A stretch of DNA of 64,000 nucleotides from assembly GCA_000711775.1 (NCBI GenBank), contig ARYC01000255.1, forward strand, positions 100,512 to 164,511, written 5' to 3'. The translations under genes and the position numbers were made by a program. The notes under the pieces were generated by a model. The model worked only from the letters and a program-made list of their open reading frames with translations, ran no database searches and had not been told where the DNA came from. This stretch comes from Oxytricha trifallax. Taxonomy: Eukaryota; Ciliophora; Spirotrichea; Sporadotrichida; Oxytrichidae. Below, one piece after another: positions 22,978 to 34,500 of the stretch. The number at the start of each line of letters is the position of its first letter. The first letter of the stretch is position 1.

Positions 22978-24042
22978 TCATTAACTTAACTACAAAACTT
23001 ATTTATATACATTCACTCTCCCTTCTTTAGCACACTTTTAAGCCAATTAATTATCTACTCTCTTCGCTGAACTTTTAATAAAGTCTACTGTATCGATAGG
23101 TAGGTCATGCATCAAGTGGTATAGCAGCAGTTTCTTGTAATGACCTTTTAATATACCCCAGTAGAACTCAATTCCATTAAACTATGGACTGTAAGGTACG
23201 TTGAACACTGGCGTTATTCTTAGTTGTTCATAACTCTTCCTTGTTTCTTTAGTCTTATGAACAGAAAGATTATCAACAAACAGTATAATCTCTTATTCAG
23301 GGTACTTCTCTCTCAGCTGTTCTAATAACTTTATATACTGCTCTGTCTTAATAGAGCGAGGATGAATAACATATGTTTCTAAACCAGTATCCTCACTAAT
23401 TCCTCCAAGAATTGCCATTGTTTATACCTTGACTTTTTAGTCATAAACTTCTATATTACTATGCCTCTTATACCAAGACTTCTAGATGAAAGTGTTGAAG
23501 GTAAACAAAGCCTCGTCAACATGTATAAACTTAATATTATTCTATTAAGGTCTCTGCATTTAATTATAAATATAATTTAAGTTGTTGTTGTAAAATGGCA
23601 GAGTGAAATCAATCACTCTCTTGATACGATTCACACCTTTGTAAGAGATACCATTTCGTTTATAGATGTTGGCTATAGACTAAGCAGAGATCTTCAACTC
23701 AGGGAATTGGCGATGAAACATAGTAGCTCGTTGGTCTAAAGAGAAGTGAGCCCAATACTTTAAAGTTTTCTCATTAATAAGATAGTCAATATGCTTCTAT
23801 AGAAACTTTGACTACCTCTTAGGCTTATAATTTAGCTACTATTGCTTTAATTATAGTGCTATAAGACAGTGGGAGCGAACAGTTGACGGACTTCGCTTTA
23901 AGAGTAGTGCAATAGACTTATAGTTTAGTACTGGTTTGATTTATTCACTATATATATCACATCCATAGCGCAGTTTAATCACTAAATCTATATAATCTTC
24001 ATCATAAATATACCCCAAAAGCTTGTTATTTTAATCTCGCAT
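22978..24042 (-). CDS. TBE C transposase (intact DD34E, IS630/Tc1 type)
   Basis: An uninterrupted 355-codon frame (code 6) from MRDQNNKLLGYIYDED to YKQVLQLSQ-stop. The N-terminal third is a helix-turn-helix-type DNA-binding region (SIALLLKRSPSTVRSHCL). The catalytic triad can be seen as D176 (FIHVDEALFTF), D257 (LFVDNLSVHK) and E292 (YSPQFNGIEFYWG), a DD34E spacing typical of IS630/Tc1/mariner enzymes. TBE transposases are known to act in Oxytricha genome rearrangement; catalysis of TBE and IES excision by this copy is inference. The start lies ~80 bp inside the inverted repeat end. Confidence 0.95.
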
Positions 24043-24126
24043 TTAATTAATAACCCCAACCCCTAACAAATTCCCTACAAATCAAAGCACTTATAAACCT
24101 CATTAAGGGGTTTTGGGGTTTTGAAT

Positions 24127-25119
24127 GGCTTAAAAAATTATATATAATAATTTTCCAAAACTATGGAAAATTAACAAATCATTACGATTCCTCTTGACTA
24201 ACATATAACTTTATAAAGAATAGGCTAAATTAAAAATTAAATTCTAAGTTTCCTATATTTTCTAGAAAATTTAACGAGAGCATTTTATTAATTAATAAGA
24301 GTATGTTCAAAATTCACAATTTCTCAAAGACATACATCATTTCATAAATATTTACAAATGTATCAAGACTGGTTTCTTATGAGTAATAAATATATTTGCC
24401 AAATATTTTTTTAAATAATTACAAATTTTAATTTGGGAAGAAAGTTATTTTATGGTATTATTACAATTTAAAAAAAAACAAGTTTTGATATTGATATCTT
24501 ATCATTCATTTATTTTAAATAACCGGAAGTCGATTTAATATGGTAATTTAAAAATAAATAATTTATATCTAGTTTTGTAATAAACTTATAATTATTGGTG
24601 TATAAATATTTATCTATTGCAGCTAAAGTGAACATTAATATAGATCATGACTAAAAATATAAGAAATTTAATAACATTTTGATAAAACGATAAGAATTTT
24701 AGTTTATACTATGATACAATAAAATATGTCTTTTTATCATTAAATACAATATATTCAATAATTTATAATTGCAGCAGTTATTATATAATTGCTTGAAAGA
24801 TTTACAATATAATACCTCATAATTTGTTTATTTATATAATTGGTAATATCAGATGTATTTTGCTAAAGATACTTTTTATTCAATTACAATATAACTTTAA
24901 AAAATTATTTTCATATTATGTGCCATATTATCAGTTAAATAAGATAAATATCAATTTTGCGTAAAATCGGAAAATATATTTAGATTTATTTTTATTATTA
25001 AAATTTCTTGAATAAGATGAAGATTTTTTTGTTGTGATTTTCGGAAAAAATCGCGTAGAAAAAAACAATGATTTGGATTGTAGATTTTTTGGGGGTCTGA
25101 GAGGTCAATTTATTTTTCA
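24127..25119. other. AT-rich part of IES, no gene
   Basis: Homopolymer-rich DNA between TBE C and the GTPase segment; it includes the right end of the 18530-25099 element. No reading frame of interest. Confidence 0.6.
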
Positions 25120-25448
25120 TTAAATTATCATTTAAAAAAATGTGGCTTGGCGTTAATAACAACACTACCTTTTTTCGATTTCAATAGTAATTTCTTTAAT
25201 CTTTTCATCTGTTAGAAATGTTTCTATTTTTTTTAATTCATAATTTTTTTGTTTTAAAAAATTGAAAGAAGCTATAAAGTCTTTGATTCTATTATAGTAA
25301 CTATCTTGAAATAGCTATTAAAATATTTGTATAGCTTCTTTTTGTCTTGTTAATTACTAAAGGCTAAAAGATGTAATTTATGGAATTATGCTCAGATTAA
25401 GTTTAATTTTATCAATAAGTGGTTATTGAGGCTGATTCCCTCCATATT
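25120..25448 (-). CDS. Large GTPase gene, segment after TBE D
   Basis: Open in code 6: YGGNQPQQPLIDKIKLNLSI, then FSLQQLTRQKEAIQIFQQLF, RIKDFIASFNFLKQKNYELK and KIETFLTDEKIKEITIEIEK. Helical, K/E/Q-rich, no domain named. The 5' side is the TBE D insertion. If TBE D is removed leaving one AAT, the upstream WILLQ-Q reads straight into YGGNQ. The 3' boundary lies near the AGG at ~25155. About 100 residues. Confidence 0.7.
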
Positions 25449-26298
25449 TAAAACCCCAACCCCTAATTGAAGTTTATAAGTGCTTTGATTTGTAGGTTAT
25501 AATTGGGGGTCTATTGGAATTAGTAGAGAAATTTGGCCAATTTCCAAAATGATGAATTGAAATTAAAAAATATTTAGAGTTTATTTATGATGAAAATTTT
25601 TTTAATTTACTGCTTGAGCTTATGTATGGCGCCGAATATTTATATAGACTAACTCAAACCTCGACTAAATAATGCACCAATTACAAAGCTATTAACCAAG
25701 AGCGCCACAACTGTTGGATATTGATTGTTCACATAAATTTGAAACCAAAAACGTAATACGAAATCTAAGTCCTTTAGAAATAGCAGTCATAGATTTCAAT
25801 AGAGCAATAAGATACGAAATAGTGAATTTAGCTAAAGTTCTTACTACACCAGGATGCTTGCCAATAAGAGAGGAAGAGGACTAATGGTTCTGTAAAGTGT
25901 TATGTTTGGGCGGTATGCAAATATCTCAAAGTGCTAAATGGATAGTATGTCTTACTTCGGAACAAAACACGATAACTATCAATAAGTTAGGGTGCTAAAC
26001 ATATTAAACAAGAAGATAAATGCGATGAAATTTAGAAGATAGTTGATATGGCAATCGTAAGAGGTCCAGCATATCCAAGATAATTATTAGATGACATACT
26101 CGAACAACTACAGACAACTAGATTCAAGAATTATCACAACGACAAGCAGATAAAATTTGTTTGAATTAAGTCCACAAATAATCATTAAATATATTAAATA
26201 AACATATAACCTGCATTTTGTCTAGCAACAATAAGACCAAAGCTATACACTACAAATCGAATCATTATTAAACCTAAGTAAGGGGTTTTAAGGTTTTG
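25449..26298 (+). mobile_element. TBE D, internally deleted remnant (850 bp)
   Basis: Both inverted-repeat ends remain (TAAAACCCCAACCCC at 25449 with C-to-T at the first base; GGGGTTTTAAGGTTTTG ending 26298), flanked by ATT copies. Inside, the first ~60 codons of transposase (25550-25720) run directly into the kinase-like part of the 57-kDa gene (DFNRAIRYEIVNLAKVL at ~25790-25845, ending KFV-stop at 26165). The 22-kDa gene and most of the transposase are deleted. Confidence 0.93.
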
Positions 26299-26432
26299 AT
26301 TGCTGTAAAAGTATCCAAGGATTAATTGCTTTTCTCACTTAATCGCAGTATATATTTTAGTCCTTATTTTGGGAAACACTCTAATATTCACCCAAAAATT
26401 GTTTTATGACATAATATTATTAATATAATATT
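26299..26432 (-). CDS. Large GTPase gene, short segment between TBE E and TBE D
   Basis: The whole 134-bp strip between two TBEs is open in one frame: YYVIKQFLGEYQSVSQNK then DQNIYCDQVRKAINPWILLQ. This frame continues into the next segment when TBE D is removed at its AAT repeat. Upstream, across TBE E, the simple AAT-retaining join falls in another open frame, so either an intron (a GTGAGAAAAG ... TTTACAG candidate lies in the strip) or a short frame error remains unresolved. Confidence 0.55.
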
Positions 26433-26523
26433 CAAAACCCCAAAGCCACTTAATGATGTTTATAAGTGCTTTTAATTGTAGGGTATAGTTGGGGGTTATT
26501 AAAGAAATTTGGCTAATTGCAAA

Positions 26524-28144
26524 ATGAGAAATAGAAATTAAAGAAATTGAGAGTTTATTTATGATGAAATTTTTTTTAATTTACTGCTTGAGCTTATGTA
26601 TGGTACCGAATATTAGTATAGACTAAGTCAAACCTCTACTGAATAAGACAGCAATTACAAAGCTATTACCCAAGAGTGCCAATACTGTTAGATATTACTG
26701 CTTACTAGCTGTTTAGCATTATAAATCAGGCACTTGAAATTAGCTAAAATACGAATATTTAGGGGAATAAATTGATTAATCAAAATTACACATGTTTTAT
26801 TATAAATATTATATTAAATATATAAATCTAGGTACTTTACCGCAGTTTTTTATATTTAAACCTGTTTTGCGGTAGAGTACCCTAATTATATAAATAAAAT
26901 TAAAATTAAATTCATAAATACAGCATTAATTTTTACAAAGAATGCATTCAATAAAAAAGTGATATATAATATGTTGAATAAATTAATTATTTAAAATATA
27001 AAAAGTAAAAATCTTCAAATTTTATTGCCTTATAGAGCAACAATATTTTTATTTTAATTAAGAAATTTATTATATATTTATGAAATGCATTCTTTGTAAA
27101 AATATATGCTGTATTTATGAATTTAATTTTAATTTAATTTATATAATTAGGGTACTCTACCGCAAAACAGGTTTAAATATAAAAAACTGCGGTAAAGTAC
27201 CTAGATTTATATATTTAATATAATATTTATATTAAAACATGCGTAATCTTGATTAATCAATTTATTCCCCTAAATATTCGTATTTTAGCTAAATCATCCA
27301 GCTAGAAAATAATAGTTCTTTCAGACCCATATTGATTACCTCTGTGATTCTTAGACGCTTAAATACTGGGCACATTTTCCACTGGACTAACGAGCTTTAA
27401 TGTTTCATCGCAAGTTTCCAGACATTCGTAGATCTTTATAGGCTATAGTCAATATTTATAGAAGAAATGGTATTACTTTCAAGACTGTCAACAGAGTGAA
27501 GAGAGTGATTGATTTTACAGTGCCATTTAATAGCAATAATTTTTAAATTTATATATTATTAAATGCTGCGAGCTAATATTGCGAGCATCAATTTCATACA
27601 CGCTTATGAAACGGTATTTACATTCAACACTTTTATTAATAAGTCTTGGTATAAGATGTATGATAATATAGAAGTATATGACTAAAAAGTAAAGGTTTTC
27701 ACTCACACAATTTTAGCTGGTATTAGTATAATTTCAGGTTTAGAAACTGATATTATTCATCCTCATTCTATTAAGCAAGAGCAGTATATTGAGTTATAGC
27801 ATAAGCTAAGAGATAAATACAATAATCAAGAGATTATCTTGTTTGTTGATATCTTATCAGTTCATAAGACTAAGGAGTCTAAGAAAGCTTATGAAGTGTT
27901 AAACATAACTCCTGCATACAACGTTTCTTCTAGCCCATAATTTAATGAATTTTAATTTTACTGGAGTTAAATTAAGAATTATTACAAGAAACTATTGCTG
28001 TATCATCTAATGCATGATTTACCAATCGATACAGTAGACTTAATACAAAGTAGTTGTAAGAGAGTGAATAAAGTTAAGACTACGATATGTGCAAGGAAAG
28101 GAAGAATGAATGTTTATTAATAAGTTTTAGTCTTAAATGAATGA
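26524..28144 (+). pseudogene. TBE E transposase, broken and interrupted
   Basis: Starts MRNRNQRN. It is interrupted after ~70 codons by the 551-bp palindrome, then continues with readable blocks (FNTFINKSWYKMYDNIEVYD, IILFVDILSVHKTKESKKAY, PAYNVSSSPQFNE) and ends VLVLNE-stop. Frame breaks occur around 26640, 27545-27600 and 27950. The first catalytic Asp block reads IHAYETVFTF (Asp to Tyr) in this copy. Confidence 0.88.
26741..27291. repeat. Palindromic element at a TA target inside TBE E
   Basis: TAGCTAAAATACGAATATTTAG at 26741 and its inverted copy ending at 27291, with ~240-bp arms nearly identical throughout (blocks GTACTTTACCGCAGTTTTTT and GGTAGAGTACCC). Comparison with TBE A shows the insertion duplicated TA, as Tc1/mariner-type elements do. 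No gene; a MITE by structure. Confidence 0.93.
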
Positions 28145-28153
28145 AATAGTTCA

Positions 28154-28907
28154 CATATTTAATGGACCCTTAAAAGGATTAGGCTTCTCTTTCTTTTCTT
28201 CTTCTTAAGGCTTGACAGGCCCTAAGTTTCTTCTCTTGCTGCCATCTCCTGCATCTATGTTAATATCTTCTGGCTTTTAAACATCTTTATAAAGTCTCTT
28301 GCTAACTTAATGAAATGTCTGCTGTTTTCTATCTCTATGAACCTTAGCTTACTCTTTCATAAGATATATCCCATTGCCAGATTTACCTAATAAGTTATAT
28401 GTCAAAGCTTACTTGAAAGATAAGGATGCTTCTTAAGTTCCTATACCCAAGCTGAGTTTATTAGAATGCCTTGTTTCTTCTAGTCTTCAGGAAAGATAGA
28501 ATATCGTTTCTTATGAGCTTCTTCAATTATTTCTCTGAGATACTCCTCTTTTATTGTACCAAGAACACCAAAAAAGAAGTTCCTCTCTGGTAGTTTATTA
28601 GAGATTTGTTTCTTGGTGGAAGGTAAACAACCACTTCCTCATCTTTCAAATCATCCTCATAAAGATTAGTGACTGAAATCTCAGGGTAGTTTGGTAATCT
28701 CTTTATTTTTAAAAGCTTTCTTATCTTCACAAAGTATTGCTTTCAAGAATGAAATTTTGGTACCTTCCATCATTGGAAGGAATAAACCAACTGTATAATA
28801 TGTTACTAGTCATCAAGTTATCTTACCATGTAAAGTTAGGTATCGATAGAGATCTTCTTTACTTCTGAATTTTGAGATAATTTCTTTTGCTCCACCTCAT
28901 TACTCAT
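28154..28907 (-). pseudogene. TBE E 22-kDa protein gene, broken
   Basis: Blocks matching the TBE C protein (SVTNLYEDDLKDEE, KKRYSIFPED, GIYLMKE) are split over frames. The conserved 26-nt intron is at 28387-28412; removing it joins SS to KSGNGIYLMKE. Several single-base shifts and an early UGA show that it is non-functional. Confidence 0.85.
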
Positions 28908-29474
28908 AGATTAAATCTTTTTTTTTCTTTATTAATGAATTTCAAACTTTAATTTATAGACTTCTGGATCCTATTATTTAAAAACTTACTTTTTAAAATG
29001 GGCATCTTATAGAAAGTCAACCTAGTAAAGATACGTGGAGAGAATTTGCAGAAGCTGTATCAAACAGCAGAGATGGAGCTCCATTTTTAGCAATTTAATT
29101 ACATTAAATTAGAACTAAAATTGTTTACATTTAATTAGTACTGATACTAAATCCGTTTAATTTTAATTGGTACCAATTTAATAGTACCAAAACTTAATTA
29201 GTACCTAGTTTAAAATTAATAAGGTTTTAATGGAAATGTTCCAAAATGGATTAAAACTGAATTGGTATGAGTACCAACCTGATTTTATAATTAGTTCAAA
29301 TTAAAAATTATTAAGTATGATATTAGAAAAATTATAGTTATTAAAATAGTATAAGTATTATCTTACACTTGAAAACGAAACATTATTGTTGGGTCGAAAG
29401 CTCCTGTTCATCTAAACCTCAGCAGAGAAGTTATTATAGCTTATTAATAAAAATTTAAATTTGAATTTTAACAT

Positions 29475-29782
29475 AGCGGCTAACTTAAATAGCAAAGCGG
29501 TCTCTCTTGGGAATGGATAATTATTGCTAAACTTTGGCAAAATTAAGAAACCAGAGATCATCTATATTGAAAGGGAACCAGAGCTTAGAGATCTTGAGTT
29601 TGAATAAGAGTCTAGAAATAAAGAACAAGAAGCAGAGTTTAGAGATGGGTATTTAAACACAAATCGAAGATATTGAGGAGTTAAAGAACAGCTCCAGTAG
29701 AGAAAATTATAAAATTTTAATGCGATGACTGCTAAAATTTATTCTCTACTGATTCTAGCTTGAAGAGTCACATAAAAGAGAT
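29475..29782 (+). pseudogene. TBE E 57-kDa gene, 5' remnant
   Basis: The start codon has become ATA (IAANLNSKAV). The frame then drifts through RDLEFE- and LKSHIKEI-like zinc-finger remnants before TBE F cuts in at 29783. The remainder resumes at 33822 with the central part missing. Confidence 0.8.
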
Positions 29783-29935
29783 AAACCCCAAAACCCCAAA
29801 ACCCTTTCAGTAGTTTGATTGAGTTTTTGATTGATAAAAGTAGACTATTAGTGCATACTTTTTTAGGGTTTTAATAGGATTTATGTAGGGGTTTAATATT
29901 TAAATATTAGTATTTAAGTGAGTATATGCGAGGTA

Positions 29936-30974
29936 TGGGGTCTGTTTATGACAGTGAGTATATATATTTATTGTTTAAGTTGCGATATGGATGTGATGAA
30001 TATAGTGAATAACTCAAACCTGTTCTGAATTATACGTCTATAGCAAGGCTACTCCATAAATCTCCAGAAACTGTGAGGTCTCACTGTCTATTAGCATTGA
30101 ATTTAAAGAGATAGCAGCTTAATTCTAAGCCTAATAGACCTTTAACATTTTAGCAGCATCATATCGATTATCTTATAAATGATAAGACTCTTAAATACTG
30201 GGCTCACTTCTCTCTGGCCTAGAGAGCTGTGATGCTTCATATCCAATTTTCTGAGCTTCATATCTCTGCTTAATCTATAGCGAACATTTATAAAAAGAAC
30301 TGAATATCTTACACGACAGTCAATCGCATTAAGAGAGTGATTGACTTTAATGTTCCATTTTTTAAGGATAATTTAAATTATATATTCGATTAAATACATA
30401 GGTCTTATGAGCATAATATAAAGTTCATACACGCTGATGAAGCTGTATTTACATTCAATACCTTTATATCAAGGTCTTGGTACAAGAGGTATAGTAATAT
30501 AGAAGTTTATGACTAAAAGGTTAAGGTTTAAACTAATGCTATACTAGGTGGAATAAGCGAAGATAATGGCCTCGAGACTTATGCTATCCACCCTCGCTCA
30601 ATTAAGACCGAATAATATATTAAGTTCTTGCAATAACTCAGAGTTAAGTACGCCAACTAAGAGATTATTCTGTTTGTAGATAACTTATATGTCCATAAAA
30701 ATAAAGACTCAAGAAAGGAATATGAAAGATTAACATAACACCTGTATTTAATGTTCCCTACTGTCCTCAGTTCAATGGGATTGAATTATATTGGGGGTTA
30801 TTGAAGGGCCACTACAAGAAACTTCTACTCTATCACTTGATGCACGATCTGAAGATAGATACAGTAAATTTTATTAAGAGTGCTGCTAAGAGAGTCAGTG
30901 ATGATGAAGCTAAAGTGTGCGCAAGAGAAGAGAGATTTTGTGTGTATAAATAAGTATTAGATTTAAACGAATGA
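29936..30974 (+). pseudogene. TBE F transposase, two lesions
   Basis: MRGMGSVYDSEYIYLLFKLR continues in one frame through the first catalytic Asp (IHADEAVFTFNTF) and the second (LFVDNLYVHKNKD). There is one UGA (YKKN-stop-ISY, GGA in the relatives) near 30300 and a one-base deletion at ~30730 that shifts the PVFNVPYCPQFNGIELYWG block with the catalytic Glu. Ends VLDLNE-stop. Confidence 0.9.
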
Positions 30975-30980
30975 ATAAGT

Positions 30981-31767
30981 TCACATATTAAATTTTCCCG
31001 TAAAGGGATTTGGCTTCTCTTTCTTTTCTTCCTCTGAAGGCTTGCTTGGGTCTATGTTTTTTCTATTAGTGCCAGCCACTGCTATGTTCACCTCGTCTGC
31101 CTTTTATAAATCTTTGAAGAGTCTCTTGCTCAATTCATGCTTTACCTGTGATTTTCTCTCTCTGCTTAATTTGCTGCGCTCTTTCATTAAGTATATAGCA
31201 GTACCAGGTTTTTCTATAAAGTTAGAAGACTAAGCTTACTTGAGATGAAAGGATGCTTTTTAAGTTCCTACAGCCAGGTATCACTTATTTTAATACCTTG
31301 CTTCTCTTTTTCTTCAGGAGAGATGCTGTAGCGTTTCTTATGAGCTTCTTAAATAACTTCATTTAAGTACTCAGGTTTCAGAGTTGCAAGAACACCAAAG
31401 AAGAAGTTTCTCTCTGGCAACTTATTAGAGAGCTGTAGCTTTGATGGAAGGTAGAGAGCTACGTCTGGATCACTCATAGCATCGTCATATAGGTTTGTCA
31501 CTGATATTTCAGGGTAGTTAGGAATTTCAATCATCCTAATTTCATTAGACTTAAAAGCTTTTTTCTCTTCACTCAGTAAGGCTTTTAAGAATGAGATTTA
31601 GTTCCCTCCTAAGTTGGCAAGAACAATCCAACTATAATGGATTTATTAATCTTACTTAAGAACTTACCTTGCTATACCTAGTATCTATAAAGGTACTCTT
31701 TACTTCGAAATTTTCCTATTAAATCTTGAGGTTAAATTCTCTTCCCTGCATCATTCATAGACTCCAT
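30981..31767 (-). pseudogene. TBE F 22-kDa protein gene, single early frameshift
   Basis: Very similar to the TBE B copy. One base is missing in the GAATGAGATT-TAGTTCC region at ~31600, shifting the frame. Downstream IEIPNYPEISVTNLYDDAM through VI and, after the 26-nt intron at 31214-31239, PGTAIYLMKERS to the KPNPFTGKFNM tail are kept. Confidence 0.85.
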
Positions 31768-32328
31768 CTTGCTTCCTCTTTCTAGAAATGTTAATGAAAT
31801 TTAAAATTATGGATATCCATTCTAAGTTTATTAAAATCTTACTCCTAAATAGGGAGGACCTACTAGAGGTCAACCTTGAAAAGATATGCGGAGAAGCATT
31901 GAAGACTTGCTCCAAGTTTCACAGATTGATTTCCATTTTTATCAATCTATCTCCATTAAATTGCTCCTAATAATGTTTAAATATTTTAGGAGATCCTTCA
32001 AATTAAGTTCAAACTTTATTAGGAGTTAAATTTTAAGGTTAAAACTTAATTAAGAGCATATTAAATTAAAAAAGTTTAATAACTTTACCTCCAAATTAAT
32101 TTCAAAATTGATTTGGAGGACCTCCGAGAGAAACAAAACTTCATTAGGAGTATTTTAATTTACTAAAATGTATAAAATTATCATTAAATATGTCAACTTA
32201 CAGTCTTTTATGGTTATTTAATTTGCTTACCTCTCAGCAAAGAACTACCAGAGTGTCATATACTCTACTATTATAGTTTATCAAGGTAGATTTTATCATT
32301 TTATATTAAAATATATCAGCAAACTAAA

Positions 32329-33776
32329 ATGAGCGCTAACTTTTTGAGAAGAGCGGCATTACTTGGGTAAAATCAATAAAAATTATAATTCCAGCAACCA
32401 AGAAAAGTAGAGACCAGAGACGCTTGTACTCAGTGGGAGCCTACTTATGACAACTTTGACCAGTCTAGCTTTGAGATTTAAATATAAGTTAAGTAGGAGG
32501 TCATCATAGAAGCTGTGCAAATTGAGGAGGAGGTTTAACAACCCGCCATAGAGCATTAATAAATACCAGCCAAAGTTGACTATTAATGCAAAGAATGCAA
32601 TAAAGTTTTCCCTTACAAGTCAACTTATAAGAGACACTTGAGAGATATACACAACGATATGCCAAGGTTATATCTCAAGCATTAAAAGAAAGATGGGAAG
32701 TATGTCTGTGAGTTCTGTGAGAAGCCATATTCTCATACTAGAGACCTTAAAGTGCACTTAAAGAAAAAGCATAATCAAAGTTTTGTCTTTATTCATGAAC
32801 CCACAGGGAATAGATTCCTCTAAAAAAGAAGATCAAGAAACCCAGTGGAGTCTCTTAGAGTTGAATTGTAGAAGTAAGTCAAAATGAAGAAAGCAGTCAA
32901 GAACTTTCCAGTCTCTGAGATCAATAAAATCATGGTTAAAATAGAGGCAATGAAGATTCCTATATTAAAAATTATTGACTTAGATTCTTGCCTAGAAAGC
33001 TACCTCACTCTTGAAGATAAAATAGAGAAGAGAGTCATTACTGACGACTAATATGCTTACAAGATATATCCATTCAATTACTTCCTTGCTGATGACAAGT
33101 TCCAAATGGAATTTGCTAATGAGTATTATGCTCTTTAACAAGCAAAGTTTAGAGAGTGTAAGCATATTATTTAGCTAGATGCTATACTACTTGGAAAAGA
33201 TCATGTTGCATTTAGACTTCTCCTCGAGATGACTTACTGAGAATTTTTATCTGACAATAGATGCAAAAGATAAATTGGCTAGATCGTGCAGCAAATAGTT
33301 GAGGGTATTGAAGAGCTTCACAAGCTTGGCTATGCACATCGAGACTTAAAGCAGAGAACATTATGATGAACTTTCAACCTCTTAGAATTTATATCATTGA
33401 TTTCAACAGAGCTCAAAGAGTGCAAGCCTCTGCATAAGGCAATATATATGGTACTCCTGAATAATTCCCAGAGAGAGAAGAGTGGAGAGATGGAGACGTT
33501 TAATGGGATATCTGGGCTCTAGCAGTAGTAATAATAATAGAGAGCGACATGCCAAGAAACGATTACTTTAGCTGCAGGGGTGAGAGAGATTCTAAGCAGA
33601 GAATCAAACAATATCTCGATAAAAATAAAATAAATGGAGGTCTCAGAGAACTTGTATACTCAACTATTATCAAGCCAAGCAAAGAGAATCAATTAACAAT
33701 TGAAACAATCAAACATCAACTTAGAAAGATAAATTTCAGAGAACTGCCACATGACTCTTGGCTTATGTTTGTGTGA
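32329..33776 (+). pseudogene. TBE F 57-kDa zinc-finger/kinase-like gene, two lesions
   Basis: Shows the best full domain order: MSANFLRRAALLG, two C2H2 fingers (CKECNKVFPYKSTYKRHLRD and CEFCEKPYSHTRDLKVHL), a basic linker, then a kinase-like domain with HRDLK and IIDFNRAQR (DFN where kinases have DFG), PEREEWRDGD and WALAVVIIIESDMPRND. One UGA (MTY-stop-EFL, ~33238) and a base lost after HRDLK (~33352) break it. Ends MFV-stop. The predicted role is DNA binding plus a divergent kinase fold; no substrate is known. Confidence 0.88.
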
Positions 33777-33821
33777 AACATTTCAAAAACTCGCTTGTAA
33801 TACCCACTTAAATTACTAATT

Positions 33822-34500
33822 CTTGCATATTGACGTACCTGCAAAACAAAACTCATTGTGATTTATGAGAGAGGTAATGAGAAGAAATTGCAAGAACTTG
33901 CTTCAGCTAAATTGTATTATTTTTAAGCTATGATTTAATCACTCTACCACTAAAGAAATTTGGAATGACTCTGAGAAACTATCTTTATTATAACAGATAT
34001 CCTGATAACTCAAATATTATTGTATTAGATATGTTTAAGGGTGTCAAGGAGTTGCATAAACTTGGATATGTCCATACAGATTTGAAACCTGAATATGCAA
34101 AGCTGAAGCTCTGTCCATTAGGGTTTGTTGTTATCAATTTCTATAGAGCATTAAGATAAGATATTTTAACTTTAGCAAAGCTTCTTGGAACCCCTGGATA
34201 CTTCCCAATCAGAGAAAAGTAGATTTATGGCTCAGCTTAGTGTGATATATGGGCAGTTGTTGGCTCTACATTCGAAAGCTACATGAAAAGTATGGACTAT
34301 TATGGTACCAAGCTAGAAAAATAATCAACAATTTAAGCTTGAAAGTACTTAAAGAGAGATAAATAAATGCAAAAAAATAGAGATTATACTTATCAATACT
34401 CCTTCTTATCCTAGGTCAACATTAGATGGCATATTTGAGTCATAAGAGTGAGAACACGATTCAAGAGATACGACAAAGACAAACAAGTAAAACTTTTTGA
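33822..34500 (+). pseudogene. TBE E 57-kDa gene, 3' remnant (kinase-like part)
   Basis: Resumes after TBE F with MTLRNYLYYNRYPDN, VHTDLKPEYAKLKLCPLGF (HRD changed to HTD, PEN to PEY) and VVINFYRALR where the relatives have DFNRAL. These catalytic-loop changes, frame slips near 34370 and 34440 and the missing centre show decay. Ends near LF-stop. Confidence 0.8.

Larger units (their letters stand above)
20147..24123 (-). mobile_element. TBE transposon C, most complete copy in the window
   Basis: Perfect CAAAACCCCAAAACCCC at 20147 and its complement ending at 24123, flanked by AAT on both sides. The inverted repeat continues TTAATGAGGTTTATAAGTGC for over 60 bp. Gene order on the window: 57-kDa (minus), 22-kDa (plus), transposase (minus). 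Transposase and 22-kDa genes are intact; the 57-kDa gene has frame breaks. Its preserved ends and target repeats suggest a fairly recent insertion. Confidence 0.97.
18530..25099. mobile_element. Inverted-repeat element hosting TBE C
   Basis: AGACCCCCAAAAATCT at 18531 pairs with AGATTTTTTGGGGGTCT ending at 25098, and the inverted match continues through AATCCAAATCATTG. Removing TBE C leaves ~2.6 kb of AT-rich DNA with no recognised gene. It lies wholly inside the gap between GTPase segments 25120 and 16500, so it would be part of that IES. Confidence 0.6.
29783..33820 (+). mobile_element. TBE F nested in TBE E, right end truncated, extra telomeric repeat
   Basis: The left end reads AAACCCCAAAACCCC followed by AAAACCCTTTCAG, so it has one more C4A4 unit than the other six TBEs. 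The right inverted repeat is missing: similarity to TBE B stops at AAATTACTAA (33820), where TBE E sequence resumes. It belongs to the same family as B and G. Transposase, 22-kDa and 57-kDa genes each carry one or two lesions only, so the copy is relatively young. Confidence 0.9.
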
